Part shown: piece by piece, positions 31,598 through 40,318 of the stretch
Position numbering within the stretch: position 1 is the stretch's first letter
Layout of the letters: the number at the start of each line of letters is the position of its first letter
NCBI GenBank assembly: GCA_037139735.1
Contig: JBAXFU010000005.1
Span: 1 to 64,000 of the forward strand
DNA from: UBA2402 sp037139735
GTDB taxonomy: Bacteria; Planctomycetota; Phycisphaerae; Phycisphaerales; UBA1924
Length of the DNA stretch: 64,000 nucleotides
Direction: 5' to 3'
Translations under genes and position numbers: made by a program
Notes under the pieces: model-generated
What the model was told of the DNA's origin: nothing
Database searches by the model: none
The model's input: the letters and a program-made list of their open reading frames with translations, nothing else

Positions 31598-33193
31598 TCA
31601 GGCCTTGGGGCCGGCCGCACGCACCGCCTCGGGCATGTCGAAGATCTTGTCGTTGTCGCGGAACTGCTGCGCGAGCTTCTTCGCCTGTGCGTCGTAGGCC
31701 GCCCCGTCCTTCCACGTGTTGCGGGGCATGAGCACCTCGCTGGGCACGCCGGGCACGGCCTTGGGGATGTGCAGCCCGAAGACCGGGTCGGTCTGGTACT
31801 CGGCCTTCGCGAGCGAGCCGTCGAGGATGGCCGTCACGAACGCGCGGGTGTACGAGAGCTTGAAGCGGCTGCCGGTGCCGTAGGGGCCGCCCGTCCAGCC
31901 GGTGTTCAGGAGCCACACGTTGGTGCCGTGCTGCTTGATCTTCGCGGCGAGTTGGTTGGCGTAGGTGATCGGCGGGCGGGGCAGGAAGACCCCGCCGAAG
32001 CAAGGCGAGAAGTTGGGCTGCGGCTCGGTCACGCCCGCCTCGGTGCCCGCGAGCTTGCTCGTGTACCCGTTGATGAAGTAGTACATCGCCTGCTCGCTGG
32101 TCAGCTTCGAGACCGGGGGCATCACGCCGTAGGCGTCGGCGGTCAGGAAGATCACGTTCTTGGGGTGTCCGCAGACGCTGGGGATCACCGCGCCGTCGAT
32201 GAAGTCGACCGGGTACGTGACGCGGGTGTTCTCCGTGAGCCTGGCCGAGTCGTAGTCGGGAACGCGGGTCGAGGGATCGATCACCGTGTTCTCGAGGACG
32301 CTGCCGAAGCGGATGGCGTTCCAGATCTGCGGCTCGCCTTCCTTGCTCAGCTTGATGCACTTGGCGTAGCACCCGCCCTCGAAGTTGAAGACGCCCTGAT
32401 CGCTCCAGCCGTGCTCGTCGTCGCCCACGAGCGCGCGGTTCGGATCGGCCGAGAGCGTCGTCTTGCCCGTGCCCGAGAGGCCGAAGAAGAGGGCGGGGTT
32501 GCCGCCGCTGGCCTTGTCCACGTTGCACGAGCAGTGCATCGGGAAGACGCCCGCCTCGGGCATGTCGTAGTTCATCGCGTAGAAGATGCTCTTCTTCATC
32601 TCGCCCGCGTACTCGGTGCCGATGATCACCACGCACTTGCGCGTCAGGCTCTGCGCGATGAGCACCGGGGCCTTGTACCCCAGCTTGGCCTGCTGCTCGG
32701 CCGTCAGTCGCATCTTGCCCGCGTTGATGATCGTCCAGTCCTTGCGGAACGGAGCCGGGGCCCCGGCCGCCTTCGTGCCCTGACGGATGAAGAGCGTCTG
32801 CGCGAAGAGACTGTGCCACGCCTGCTCGGTGACGACCTGCACGCCCAGGCGGTACTTCGGATCCGCGCCCGCCCACCCCTCGAACGTGTACACCTTCGGG
32901 CGGCCGTTGAGATAGTCGACGGCGATCTCGAGCGCGCCGTCGAACTGGGCCGGCGTCAGCGGGGTGTTCACCTTGCCCCACCAAATCTTGTCGTGAATCG
33001 CCGGCACGTCCTCGAGGTGCTTGTCCTTGGGGCTGCGACCCGTTCGGTCCCCCGTCAGGCACACCAACGCCCCGTTGTTCGCCAGCGTCCCCTCGCCCGC
33101 GCTCACCGCCCGCTCGACCAACTCCGCGGATGAAAGATTCGTGAAGCAGCGATGGGCCGAGAGGTCGAGGCGATCAAGGGCTGAGTTGGTCAT
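31598..33193 (-). CDS. pckA: Phosphoenolpyruvate carboxykinase (ATP)
   Basis: This 531-residue enzyme converts oxaloacetate and ATP to phosphoenolpyruvate, CO2 and ADP in gluconeogenesis. Diagnostic segments are LTGDRTGRSPKDKHLE, the kinase P-loop FFGLSGTGKTTLSADP, the metal-binding region DDEHGWSDQGVFNFEGGCYA, and RVTYPVDFIDGAVIP. The length is typical of the ATP-dependent class. I chose the ATG at 33193 because it precedes the conserved start of the family; the open frame continues 52 codons upstream without similarity. It converges on pyrH. Confidence 0.97.
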   Translation of the reverse strand: MTNSALDRLDLSAHRCFTNLSSAELVERAVSAGEGTLANNGALVCLTGDRTGRSPKDKHLEDVPAIHDKIWWGKVNTPLTPAQFDGALEIAVDYLNGRPKVYTFEGWAGADPKYRLGVQVVTEQAWHSLFAQTLFIRQGTKAAGAPAPFRKDWTIINAGKMRLTAEQQAKLGYKAPVLIAQSLTRKCVVIIGTEYAGEMKKSIFYAMNYDMPEAGVFPMHCSCNVDKASGGNPALFFGLSGTGKTTLSADPNRALVGDDEHGWSDQGVFNFEGGCYAKCIKLSKEGEPQIWNAIRFGSVLENTVIDPSTRVPDYDSARLTENTRVTYPVDFIDGAVIPSVCGHPKNVIFLTADAYGVMPPVSKLTSEQAMYYFINGYTSKLAGTEAGVTEPQPNFSPCFGGVFLPRPPITYANQLAAKIKQHGTNVWLLNTGWTGGPYGTGSRFKLSYTRAFVTAILDGSLAKAEYQTDPVFGLHIPKAVPGVPSEVLMPRNTWKDGAAYDAQAKKLAQQFRDNDKIFDMPEAVRAAGPKA

Positions 33194-33431
33194 GATGAAG
33201 CACTCGTGCGGTCGAACCGGTCCCTCGCGGCATTGAAACGGTTCCACGCCCGTCGGGACCGGAATGACGGGTCCGGCAAGGGTAGATTCGCTCCGCGAAA
33301 CTTGCCACCCCAGGGAAGGGACCGGTTCGGGTGACCCCCGCCCGAGCACCCTCCCCGCCGCGGCGGGGCAATGTCACCCCGGGCAGCACGTTACGCCGAT
33401 CAACGACATGCCACGGTCCTCCGGAGCCGCC

Positions 33432-34685
33432 ATGAACACCCCTGCCCGCGTCGCGTGCGTGATCGCTCCCCTGCTGCTGTCCATCACCCCCGCGGCACGG
33501 TCGCAGCAGCCCCCGCCAGCCCCGACCGCCACCACCCCCTCGGGCTACCAGCGTGCGGCCGACTACTCGACCTCCATGGGCGGCCGGGCCGTGCTCGTCC
33601 TGCTCGACGGCGTCTCCATCTTCGAGCGCTACGACGACGGATGGAAGGAGAACCTGCCCCACCCGCTCGCCAGCGGGAGCAAGAGTTTCGCCGGCGTGGT
33701 CGCCGCGGCGGCCGTCGAGGACGGCCTCATCACGTGGGACGAACTCGCGTGCGACACCATCACCCAGTGGAAGGACCATCCGCTCAAGAGCCGCATCACC
33801 GTGCGCCACCTGCTCAACCTCTCGAGCGGACTCGACCCCGCCGAGGAGATCCTGCAGGGCTCCTTCGGCATGCTCCGTCGCCCGGGAACCAAGGACCGAG
33901 GGGCCGGCCAAGTCGCCGACGACCGATTCGCGGCCGCACTCGACGTCAAGATGAACCACGCGCCGGGCACCCGCTTCGAGTACGGCCCCTCGCACTTCTT
34001 CGCCTTCGGCTCGCTCCTCGAACGCAAGATCAAGGCGAGGCACGAGCAGGATCCGACCTTTCCGGACGACTCGTACGAGTCGTACATGAATCGCCGCGTG
34101 CTCGAGCCCATCGGCCTTTCCTTCGGCGCTCGAGGCCGAACCGAGGGCGCCTTCTGGGGACGCGACCGCGCCGGCCACCTGAACCTCCCCGGCGGCGCGG
34201 GGTTCACCGCCCGGCAGTGGGCCCGCTTCGGCGAGTTCATCCGCCTCCACGGCGCGGTCGAGCAACCCGACGGCGGCATGAAGCAGGTGATCGGATGGGA
34301 GACCATGAGCGAGTGCTTCAAGCCCAGCCAAGCCAACAAGGGCTACGGCCTGACGTGGTGGCTCCCCGTGCACGCCATCGAGCAGGACGACTCCTCGCAG
34401 CCCGCGGCAGGCGGCGGCACGCTCCGGGAGCGACTGAGCCGACGCGCCATGAATCGCGCGCTCAAGCAAGAGGCCGCCGCGGAAGGACCGGCCTTCGTCG
34501 ACGAGCATGGCGAACCGATCGAGATCTACATGGCGGCAGGGCTGGGCAAGCAGCGGCTGTACGTCGTGCCATCGCTCAAGCTCACGGTGGTTCGCTTCGG
34601 TGCCAACGTCGCCGAAAGCTCGCGATTCGCGAACGCCGCGTTCCTCGGACCCATCATCGAGGAAGCCAAGGCCGCGTCGAAGTGA
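33432..34685 (+). CDS. Exported serine hydrolase of the beta-lactamase/penicillin-binding fold
   Basis: This 417-residue protein has a signal peptide (VACVIAPLLLSITPAARS, then QQPPP). The beta-lactamase-like catalytic Ser-x-x-Lys motif is in LASGSKSFAGVVAAAAVEDG. VRHLLNLSSGLDP and the Tyr motif region FEYGPSHFFAFGSLLE follow. The third family motif, usually K/H-x-G, is replaced or displaced, with GYGLTWWLPV and AAGLGKQRLYVVPSLKLTVV in that region. The family includes esterases, D-aminopeptidases and class C beta-lactamases; resistance activity should not be assumed. The start was chosen at the ATG before the signal peptide. Confidence 0.88.
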   Translation: MNTPARVACVIAPLLLSITPAARSQQPPPAPTATTPSGYQRAADYSTSMGGRAVLVLLDGVSIFERYDDGWKENLPHPLASGSKSFAGVVAAAAVEDGLITWDELACDTITQWKDHPLKSRITVRHLLNLSSGLDPAEEILQGSFGMLRRPGTKDRGAGQVADDRFAAALDVKMNHAPGTRFEYGPSHFFAFGSLLERKIKARHEQDPTFPDDSYESYMNRRVLEPIGLSFGARGRTEGAFWGRDRAGHLNLPGGAGFTARQWARFGEFIRLHGAVEQPDGGMKQVIGWETMSECFKPSQANKGYGLTWWLPVHAIEQDDSSQPAAGGGTLRERLSRRAMNRALKQEAAAEGPAFVDEHGEPIEIYMAAGLGKQRLYVVPSLKLTVVRFGANVAESSRFANAAFLGPIIEEAKAASK

Positions 34686-34820
34686 TGCGTGGAGCGATCG
34701 TGGGCGGGGAGTCTCGCCGCGGGAGCGTGTCGATGGCACGTGCCCGCGCCGAAGGCCGGGCCCCAAAGGCAGGAACGAATCGGACCGACGGCAAGACGTG
34801 CGACCTCGCGGAGGCGGCCG

Positions 34821-36365
34821 TCAGCGCGTGACGGCCCCGTGTTCGGGGGCTGCTTGAAGCGCGAGGACGATGGCGAGCGTGGTCGGAGGCTCCAGCAATG
34901 CCGAGACGTCGCCGTTCACCGCTCTGGCCAGGGTTCGGGCCACCGACAATCCCAGTCCAAAGCCGCGTTGATCGTGACGGGACGGGTCTTTCCGCCAGAA
35001 GGGCTCGAAGAGGCGGGCGACATCGTCTTGAGTGATGCCCGGCGCCGGATTGCTGATCTTGATCAGGATGCCGTGTTGAGTTCGGTCGCCTCGGATCAGG
35101 ATGGGGTCCGCCGCGGTCGCCGCACCATGCCGCAGGGCGTTGTCGAGCAGATTCCAGATGATCGAACCGAGCATCGCCGTATCGACCAGGGCGAGGCAGC
35201 CGGTCGCACACTCGATCCGAACCCGACTCGGATCGACGCGGTGCATGGCGATCGCACGCTCCGCCTGCTCCACGATGACGGGCCTGATGTCCGCCCCGAC
35301 CAGATCGACCGCCCACGCATGATCCGAAGCGGCGCGTGCCAGACGAAGAAGGCCCTCGCAAAGACCCTGTGCCCGGGCGAGCACGGCCAAGGCCCGATCG
35401 GCGGTCTGCACCCACTCCTGAGCCGATCGTTCCCGGCTTGACGCGACCTCCAGGAGCATGCGAAGTTCGGCGATGGGCGTCCGAAGTTCGTGAGACGCCG
35501 CGGAGGCGAATCGCTTCTCACGGCGCATCGCCTCTTCGATGCGATCCAGCAGCGCGTTGACCCCGTCCCGGATCGGTGCGATCTCCGGCGCCAGCCGTGG
35601 CGCCGCGAGCCGCGTGCCGAGTGTCGCGGCATCGACACGCTCCACCTGTTCGGCCAGGTCGCTCACCGGGGCGAGTCCCCGGGCGATCGCCCACCGAAGC
35701 GACGCGAAGCCCGCGGCCGCAAGCACGGCACCCGCGATGGCGAGGCCGACCGCGAGCAGTTCGAGCGGACGATCGACGGTGTCTCGCGACACCGCGACAG
35801 CCACCAGCACCTCCGGAACCGACTCCGCCGGGCTCGATGTCGACGCGGGTCCCTCGCTCGAAGCAGAAGGAGTCGCGGCCGCCTCGCCCGCGGATGCATC
35901 GCCCGCGCCGTCCTCGCGTTCGATGGCCGGCGTGATGCGCGTGGCCAGCACCCGCACGCCCGCGCCCTCTGCCAGGTCCGCGTTCCAGGCGCGTGGTCCG
36001 CCGGTCGGATCGGGGCGTCTGCGGCGATCAACCAACGCGGCGGTTCCCATCGAACCCGACCGCTCGACCAGAGGCCCCAACTCGCCCCCTTCCATCCGCC
36101 ACACCTCGAAGTACGCGGCTTGTGTCGAGCGGGCTCCCGGCTGCGCCCGATACTGGGGCATCGCCGCGTCCTCGAAGTCGAACTCCAGGGTGTCGTTGTG
36201 CCACTTGACGGCCGCCGCGAGCGCCTCGGCCCGCGCCGCGAGCGCATCATCAAGGCTCGCGTACAGCGACACCCGCACGAACGCGTACAGCCCCACCCCG
36301 ACGGCGATCCCGAGCGGAAGCAGGGTGGCCAGCAGAATCCATGTCAAGCGGGCGCGCAGCGTCAT
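34821..36365 (-). CDS. Sensor histidine kinase of a two-component system
   Basis: This 514-residue inner-membrane kinase has TM1 at residues 7-31, a periplasmic sensor region of about 170 residues and TM2 at about 202-224. The HAMP linker is followed by HisKA with phospho-acceptor His292 (SAASHELRTPIAELRML). The ATPase domain has the N box IIWNLLDNALRHG and the G box QRGFGLGLSVARTLA. The sensor region carries a disordered Ala/Ser/Glu-rich insertion. Its start overlaps the regulator stop by one base (TGATG), so the pair is coupled. Neighbouring PepSY-like and DUF347 genes suggest an envelope or metal-related signal, which is inference. Confidence 0.93.
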   Translation of the reverse strand: MTLRARLTWILLATLLPLGIAVGVGLYAFVRVSLYASLDDALAARAEALAAAVKWHNDTLEFDFEDAAMPQYRAQPGARSTQAAYFEVWRMEGGELGPLVERSGSMGTAALVDRRRRPDPTGGPRAWNADLAEGAGVRVLATRITPAIEREDGAGDASAGEAAATPSASSEGPASTSSPAESVPEVLVAVAVSRDTVDRPLELLAVGLAIAGAVLAAAGFASLRWAIARGLAPVSDLAEQVERVDAATLGTRLAAPRLAPEIAPIRDGVNALLDRIEEAMRREKRFASAASHELRTPIAELRMLLEVASSRERSAQEWVQTADRALAVLARAQGLCEGLLRLARAASDHAWAVDLVGADIRPVIVEQAERAIAMHRVDPSRVRIECATGCLALVDTAMLGSIIWNLLDNALRHGAATAADPILIRGDRTQHGILIKISNPAPGITQDDVARLFEPFWRKDPSRHDQRGFGLGLSVARTLARAVNGDVSALLEPPTTLAIVLALQAAPEHGAVTR

Positions 36366-37090
36366 CAAGTCACCCTCGCCCCGGACCCGCCGGCCCCCTT
36401 CATGCCGACATCGGCCTGCTCGGGCTCCCTGAGCACGTAGCCCACCTTGCGACGGGTGTGGATCATCGGCGGGCATCCCGCGGCCTGCAACGCCGAACGC
36501 ACGGAATACACCGTCGCGTCGATCGCGTTCGACATGACCTGCGAGCGATCGTCGTACAGGTGCTCTTCCAGTTCCTGTCGCGACACGGGCTTGCCCAGCC
36601 GCATCGCCAGATACTCCAGAAGGGCGTACTCGCGAGGTGCGAGGGGAATGGGCCGGTCCCGCACCGCGGCGGTCCTCGCGGCCGAGTCGATGGAGAGTGG
36701 CCCGACCCGGATCACGGGCGTTCGCCGCCCGTGCCGACGACGCCCGAGGGCCTGCACCCGGGCCAGCAGTTCCTTGAACGCGAACGGCTTGACGAGGTAG
36801 TCGTCCGCCCCGCGAGTCAGGCCCAGGACCTTGTCCTCCAGCGCGTCCTTGGCCGTCAGCATGATGACCGCAGCGTCGACGCCCTTCTCTCGCATCCGGG
36901 CGAGCGCGGTCAGCCCGTCGAGCCCGGGCAGCATCCAATCGAGCACGATCACGTCGTACTCGGTGGTCTGCGCATGGATCAGCCCGCGATGGCCGTCGGC
37001 GACGGCGTCCACGGCGTACCCCGCCTCACGCAGGCCCTGGGCCAGCGAGTCGCGGAGCACGGCGGCATCTTCGACGATCAGGACTCGCAT
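36365..37090 (-). CDS. OmpR-family response regulator
   Basis: This 241-residue protein has an N-terminal receiver domain with phospho-acceptor Asp51 (DVIVLDWMLPGLDG), conserved Thr and Lys (MLTAKDAL, YLVKPFAFKELLAR), and a C-terminal winged helix (LAPREYALLEYLAMRLGKPV). It pairs with the histidine kinase whose gene overlaps its stop codon. Its targets are probably the nearby genes; a shared 16-bp motif upstream of both PepSY-like genes is a candidate site. Confidence 0.95.
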   Translation of the reverse strand: MRVLIVEDAAVLRDSLAQGLREAGYAVDAVADGHRGLIHAQTTEYDVIVLDWMLPGLDGLTALARMREKGVDAAVIMLTAKDALEDKVLGLTRGADDYLVKPFAFKELLARVQALGRRRHGRRTPVIRVGPLSIDSAARTAAVRDRPIPLAPREYALLEYLAMRLGKPVSRQELEEHLYDDRSQVMSNAIDATVYSVRSALQAAGCPPMIHTRRKVGYVLREPEQADVGMKGAGGSGARVT

Positions 37091-37174
37091 GGATCGCTCT
37101 CTCGGTCGCCCAGGCGTGTCACCCGGGGCATGTGCCGGACCATCGGATCGACCATTCGCTCATGCGCGGGCGAT

Positions 37175-37972
37175 TCAGAAGGACCATTGGACGCCGAGGT
37201 ACATCCGAAGCGCCGATCCGGAGTCGGGAGAGGGATTGAAGCTCCGTCCCGCCGAGCCGATGAGCGTGGCGCTCTCGGACAGGGTCTGCTTGAAGCCGAC
37301 ATTGAAGAGCGAGTCGTCGGGCGAGCCGCGGACGCCAAAGTCGTGCCGGAGTTCGGCGCACAAGGTCAGACCCTCTCGAATCGCGTATTCGGCCGCGACG
37401 CCCGTGAACCACCGATCCGCCTCCCCCTCCGCGAACTGCTCCTCGTACCCGCCATCGGCATAGACGAAGAGCTTCTCCTCGAGGAGGTGCCGCCCAACCT
37501 GCACCGGCACCGTCAAGGACGGGCTTCCGGCGCCCAGGCCTCTCCTCCTGCTGCCCAGCGGCACGCCAACGGCCGGATACATCGAGATCGAGACGGGCGC
37601 CTCCTTCTCGGTCAGGAACCTCAGCTTGGTTCCCAGCGACAGGTCGCCCGATCCGGCCCGCGCGCCCTCATGGTCGGCGGGATCCAGCGCCACGAGCGGC
37701 AGCTCGAACTTGAGTTGCACCCCCTCGGCCAGCCCGTAGTTCAGGTCGAACAGCGGCGCCTCCTGCTCCCAGGTGCGACCGCCACCCGTTTCGCTGCGAC
37801 CGCTCAGGTCGAGCGTATAGGCCGTATTGAGCTCGAATCGCCCCTTGGGAAGCGTGTCGGGGTCGTCCGTGATGAGCGGAGGACCGGCAAGGACATCAGC
37901 GCCCATGCACAGGACGGCGAGTCCCGCGATGGCAGGGGTCGCCGAGATGCAACTGAGGATCGAGCGGCTCAT
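37175..37972 (-). CDS. Outer-membrane beta-barrel-like exported protein
   Basis: This 265-residue protein has a signal peptide (hydrophobic core IAGLAVLCMGADVLA) and then alternating beta strands with Gly/Tyr turns. Examples are GRFELNTAYTLDLSG, LFDLNYGLAEGVQLKFELPL and LRHDFGVRGSPDD, with a terminal aromatic MYLGVQWSF typical of outer-membrane barrels. It resembles the phenol-degradation MetA-pathway/transporter-like family, a porin-like group with no agreed function. The gene starts directly after the stop of the DUF347 gene and precedes the response regulator gene on the same strand. Confidence 0.8.
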   Translation of the reverse strand: MSRSILSCISATPAIAGLAVLCMGADVLAGPPLITDDPDTLPKGRFELNTAYTLDLSGRSETGGGRTWEQEAPLFDLNYGLAEGVQLKFELPLVALDPADHEGARAGSGDLSLGTKLRFLTEKEAPVSISMYPAVGVPLGSRRRGLGAGSPSLTVPVQVGRHLLEEKLFVYADGGYEEQFAEGEADRWFTGVAAEYAIREGLTLCAELRHDFGVRGSPDDSLFNVGFKQTLSESATLIGSAGRSFNPSPDSGSALRMYLGVQWSF

Positions 37973-38794
37973 TCAGGCTCCCGTGTTCGCGACAGCATCA
38001 GACGTCCCGCCGGCTCGTCTGGAGGTGAACAAGATCATGCCCACGAGGATCGCGGCCAGCACCGCGGACGAGCCGCCAGGGCCGAAGCCCAGGCCGCCTT
38101 CATCGCTCCCTCGCGCCAGCACGTCGCCGAACGTCGCTCCGAACGGGCGAGTCAGCACGAACGCGGCCCAGAAGATCGCGACATGGAGCCCCGCGTTCGC
38201 GATCTTGAGCTTGCGGGCCACCAGGTAAATCGCGGCGATGACCGCGATCGTCGCCCCGATGAGCGCCGCTCCGCCCATGAACCCGAGCCCGGGCCCCTGC
38301 TCTTCGTCGGCGAGATAGTCTCCCAGGGCCGTGCCGAGCGTGTTGGAGCAGAGGATGGCGAACCAGTAGAAGATCTCCGCTCGCCTCGATCGCACCGAAC
38401 TCACCGAGATCGAGCCCTCGACCAGCCGCCATGCGACCAGGGCGGCGACGAGCATCCCGATCAGGATCGCGCTGCCCCTGGCGTAGCCCAGACCCAGCGT
38501 CCGGTCCATGAAGTCCGACATCGTGGTGCCGGCCGTGCTCGTCGCCAAAATGACCGACCAGTAGAGGAACGGGATGTGCCGCCTCGACAGGAGCTGCGGG
38601 ATCAGCGTGGCGAAGAAGATCGCCAGCACGATGATCGACGCCAGCAGATAGCCGAGGTTGATGCCGCCGTGCTCGGAGCCCTTGGAGAGGAAGTCGCCCA
38701 GCGTCTCTCCCAGCGTGGTCGCGGCGATCTTCATGACCCAGAACGCGAACGTGATGGCGGGCAACTTGGAGAGCGTGGATGATGGGGATGGCAT
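37973..38794 (-). CDS. DUF347 repeat membrane protein (COG4705 type)
   Basis: This 273-residue polytopic membrane protein has four copies of a repeat pairing a T-x-G/S-D motif with a Gly-rich loop: TTLGETLGDFLS, TTMSDFMDRTLGLGY, TLGTALGDYLADEEQGPGLG and FGATFGDVLARGSDEGGLGF. This is the repeat that defines DUF347. Each repeat is followed by a hydrophobic segment, giving about eight membrane helices. The buried acidic residues suggest ion or metal transport, but the family is uncharacterised. It abuts the beta-barrel gene with no gap, and the two-component genes follow. Confidence 0.88.
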   Translation of the reverse strand: MPSPSSTLSKLPAITFAFWVMKIAATTLGETLGDFLSKGSEHGGINLGYLLASIIVLAIFFATLIPQLLSRRHIPFLYWSVILATSTAGTTMSDFMDRTLGLGYARGSAILIGMLVAALVAWRLVEGSISVSSVRSRRAEIFYWFAILCSNTLGTALGDYLADEEQGPGLGFMGGAALIGATIAVIAAIYLVARKLKIANAGLHVAIFWAAFVLTRPFGATFGDVLARGSDEGGLGFGPGGSSAVLAAILVGMILFTSRRAGGTSDAVANTGA

Positions 38795-38872
38795 GCTGGA
38801 GTGCTTCCGACTCTTGGAGGGGACATCTCGGGCACCCCGCCGCGGCGGGATTGACCGATCGGTGGAGGAAGT

Positions 38873-40096
38873 CTAGCGGTCGCCTCGCTTGATGGACGCC
38901 AGTTCGGCTTCGCCGTCCTTGATGAGACCGGTTCCGGGCGCGTACCACTTGTGGCCAACGTCCTTGCCCAGGGGCGTGGTCTCCACGACGTGCACGCAGT
39001 GCTCGAACCTGCCCGCGGCCGTCTGGACGGTTTCGTCCATGCTCACGATCTCGAAGCGGTCCATCGCGACTCCAGGGGCGAGCTCCTGGTAGAACTTGTC
39101 GCCGACCTTCGGGCTTCCCGGCAGCATCAGGCCGAATCGCGCGCCGTTCATGCCCGAGTGCCACACGCCGGGGTGCGACACCTTGCCATCGGCGTCGAAC
39201 TCGTCGACGTCCTCGCCGAAGTAGAACACGTCGCTCGTCGCCGTGTCGATGGCGAAGTAGTTCCGAGAGATCTCCCTGGGCTTGCCCCCCTCCTCCTCCC
39301 GCTCCTCGACCACGCGGGTCGTCACGCCGTCCACCACGCGGGTCTCGTTGAGCACGGTGATGGTGAGCGTCGCCTTGCCCTCCTTGAACGTCTGCACGGT
39401 CCCCGGGGTCAGGTCGAAGAAGGTATTCACGCCCGAAGCGACGAGGACGGACTTCTCCACCGCGAAAGTCCTTCTGAACCCGTCGTCGGCACCCGCAGCG
39501 CTGCCGGAATTCCTTTCGTCCCTCTCTTCATGCTTGTCTGCCCATCCATCTTCGATATGGCCCGAGGCATCGACTTTCACCTCATGCTTCTTGCCATCGA
39601 CGACCACCTGGATCTCGTAGTGCATCTTGGTGACCGCCGTCGGCTTCTCAAGCGCCGCACCGGGGTAGTCCCTCTTCAGGGCGGCCATGACAGCGGCCGG
39701 CAGCTTGCCCTCCGTCGTGCTCTTCTCCAGCTCCGTCAACTCGCCGGCGACGGAGAACACTGCGGCGCACTCGGTCGTCCCATCCTTGTACTCGACCTCA
39801 TAGGTGACGACGTCCTCGTCGTGCTCTTCCTTGATGACCTTGGTGATGCTCTTCGCGTCGCCCGCCAGTTTAATCGCTGCGGCCCGGACGGCTTCGGGGG
39901 CCTTGTCGAGCGTGATGACTTCCTCTTCGTCGCCTTCCTTCTCTTCCGCCTTGGGTTGTGCCGGGCTCGGTTGCTTCGGAGATGGCGCCGATGACGGGTT
40001 CGCCGAGAGCGAGGTGGGCTGCGCCACGGCAAGCATCGCGCCCGCGGTCGCCACGGTCAGAAAAGCCAAACTGAATCCAAGGTGCCCCATGCTCAT
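38873..40096 (-). CDS. Exported PepSY-like domain protein
   Basis: This 407-residue protein has a signal peptide (LGFSLAFLTVATAGAMLAVA) and a Pro/Ser-rich segment. Two PepSY-like units follow: ITLDKAPEAVRAAAIKLAGD to about residue 105, and LPAAVMAALKRDYPGAALEK ending in KKHEVKVDASGHIED. An exported beta-rich C-terminal domain (FGLMLPGSPKVGDKFYQELA, HKWYAPGTGLIKDGE) completes the protein. PepSY domains occur in envelope proteins that inhibit proteases or sense metals. The ATG at 40096 begins at the signal peptide. A 16-bp motif shared with the PepSY lipoprotein promoter lies 90 nt upstream. Confidence 0.8.
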   Translation of the reverse strand: MSMGHLGFSLAFLTVATAGAMLAVAQPTSLSANPSSAPSPKQPSPAQPKAEEKEGDEEEVITLDKAPEAVRAAAIKLAGDAKSITKVIKEEHDEDVVTYEVEYKDGTTECAAVFSVAGELTELEKSTTEGKLPAAVMAALKRDYPGAALEKPTAVTKMHYEIQVVVDGKKHEVKVDASGHIEDGWADKHEERDERNSGSAAGADDGFRRTFAVEKSVLVASGVNTFFDLTPGTVQTFKEGKATLTITVLNETRVVDGVTTRVVEEREEEGGKPREISRNYFAIDTATSDVFYFGEDVDEFDADGKVSHPGVWHSGMNGARFGLMLPGSPKVGDKFYQELAPGVAMDRFEIVSMDETVQTAAGRFEHCVHVVETTPLGKDVGHKWYAPGTGLIKDGEAELASIKRGDR

Positions 40097-40185
40097 GGTG
40101 ATACTCCGTTGGGATGGTGACCCATGTCGTGCAGGAGCGAGTGCTCCGGCAATGTTGAGAATCAAAGCCTCGAAAGACCGGGCGG

Positions 40186-40201
40186 CATGATGAACAGATG
40201 A
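40186..40201 (-). promoter_or_regulatory. Shared upstream motif (copy 1), candidate response-regulator site
   Basis: The reverse strand reads TCATCTGTTCATCATG, a direct repeat CATC-N4-CATC. The same sequence with two changed central bases occurs at 41847-41862 in front of the other PepSY-like gene. Binding by the nearby OmpR-type regulator is inferred. Confidence 0.4.
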
Positions 40202-40318
40202 TGCTCGCCCATGAAGTGCGGCGGGGCTCATCCCTGGCCAACAAAGCAGCCGCGGCCATCGCCGTCGAGGGATGAGCCGGGGCTTTCATGTTCGCGCCAA
40301 AGATCCTCACCGCCGCGC

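Noticed and set aside
33432..34685. Class C beta-lactamase (resistance gene)
   Set aside because: Only the general serine hydrolase fold is supported. The Tyr-x-Asn and Lys-x-Gly motifs are not in standard form, and many family members are esterases or peptidases.
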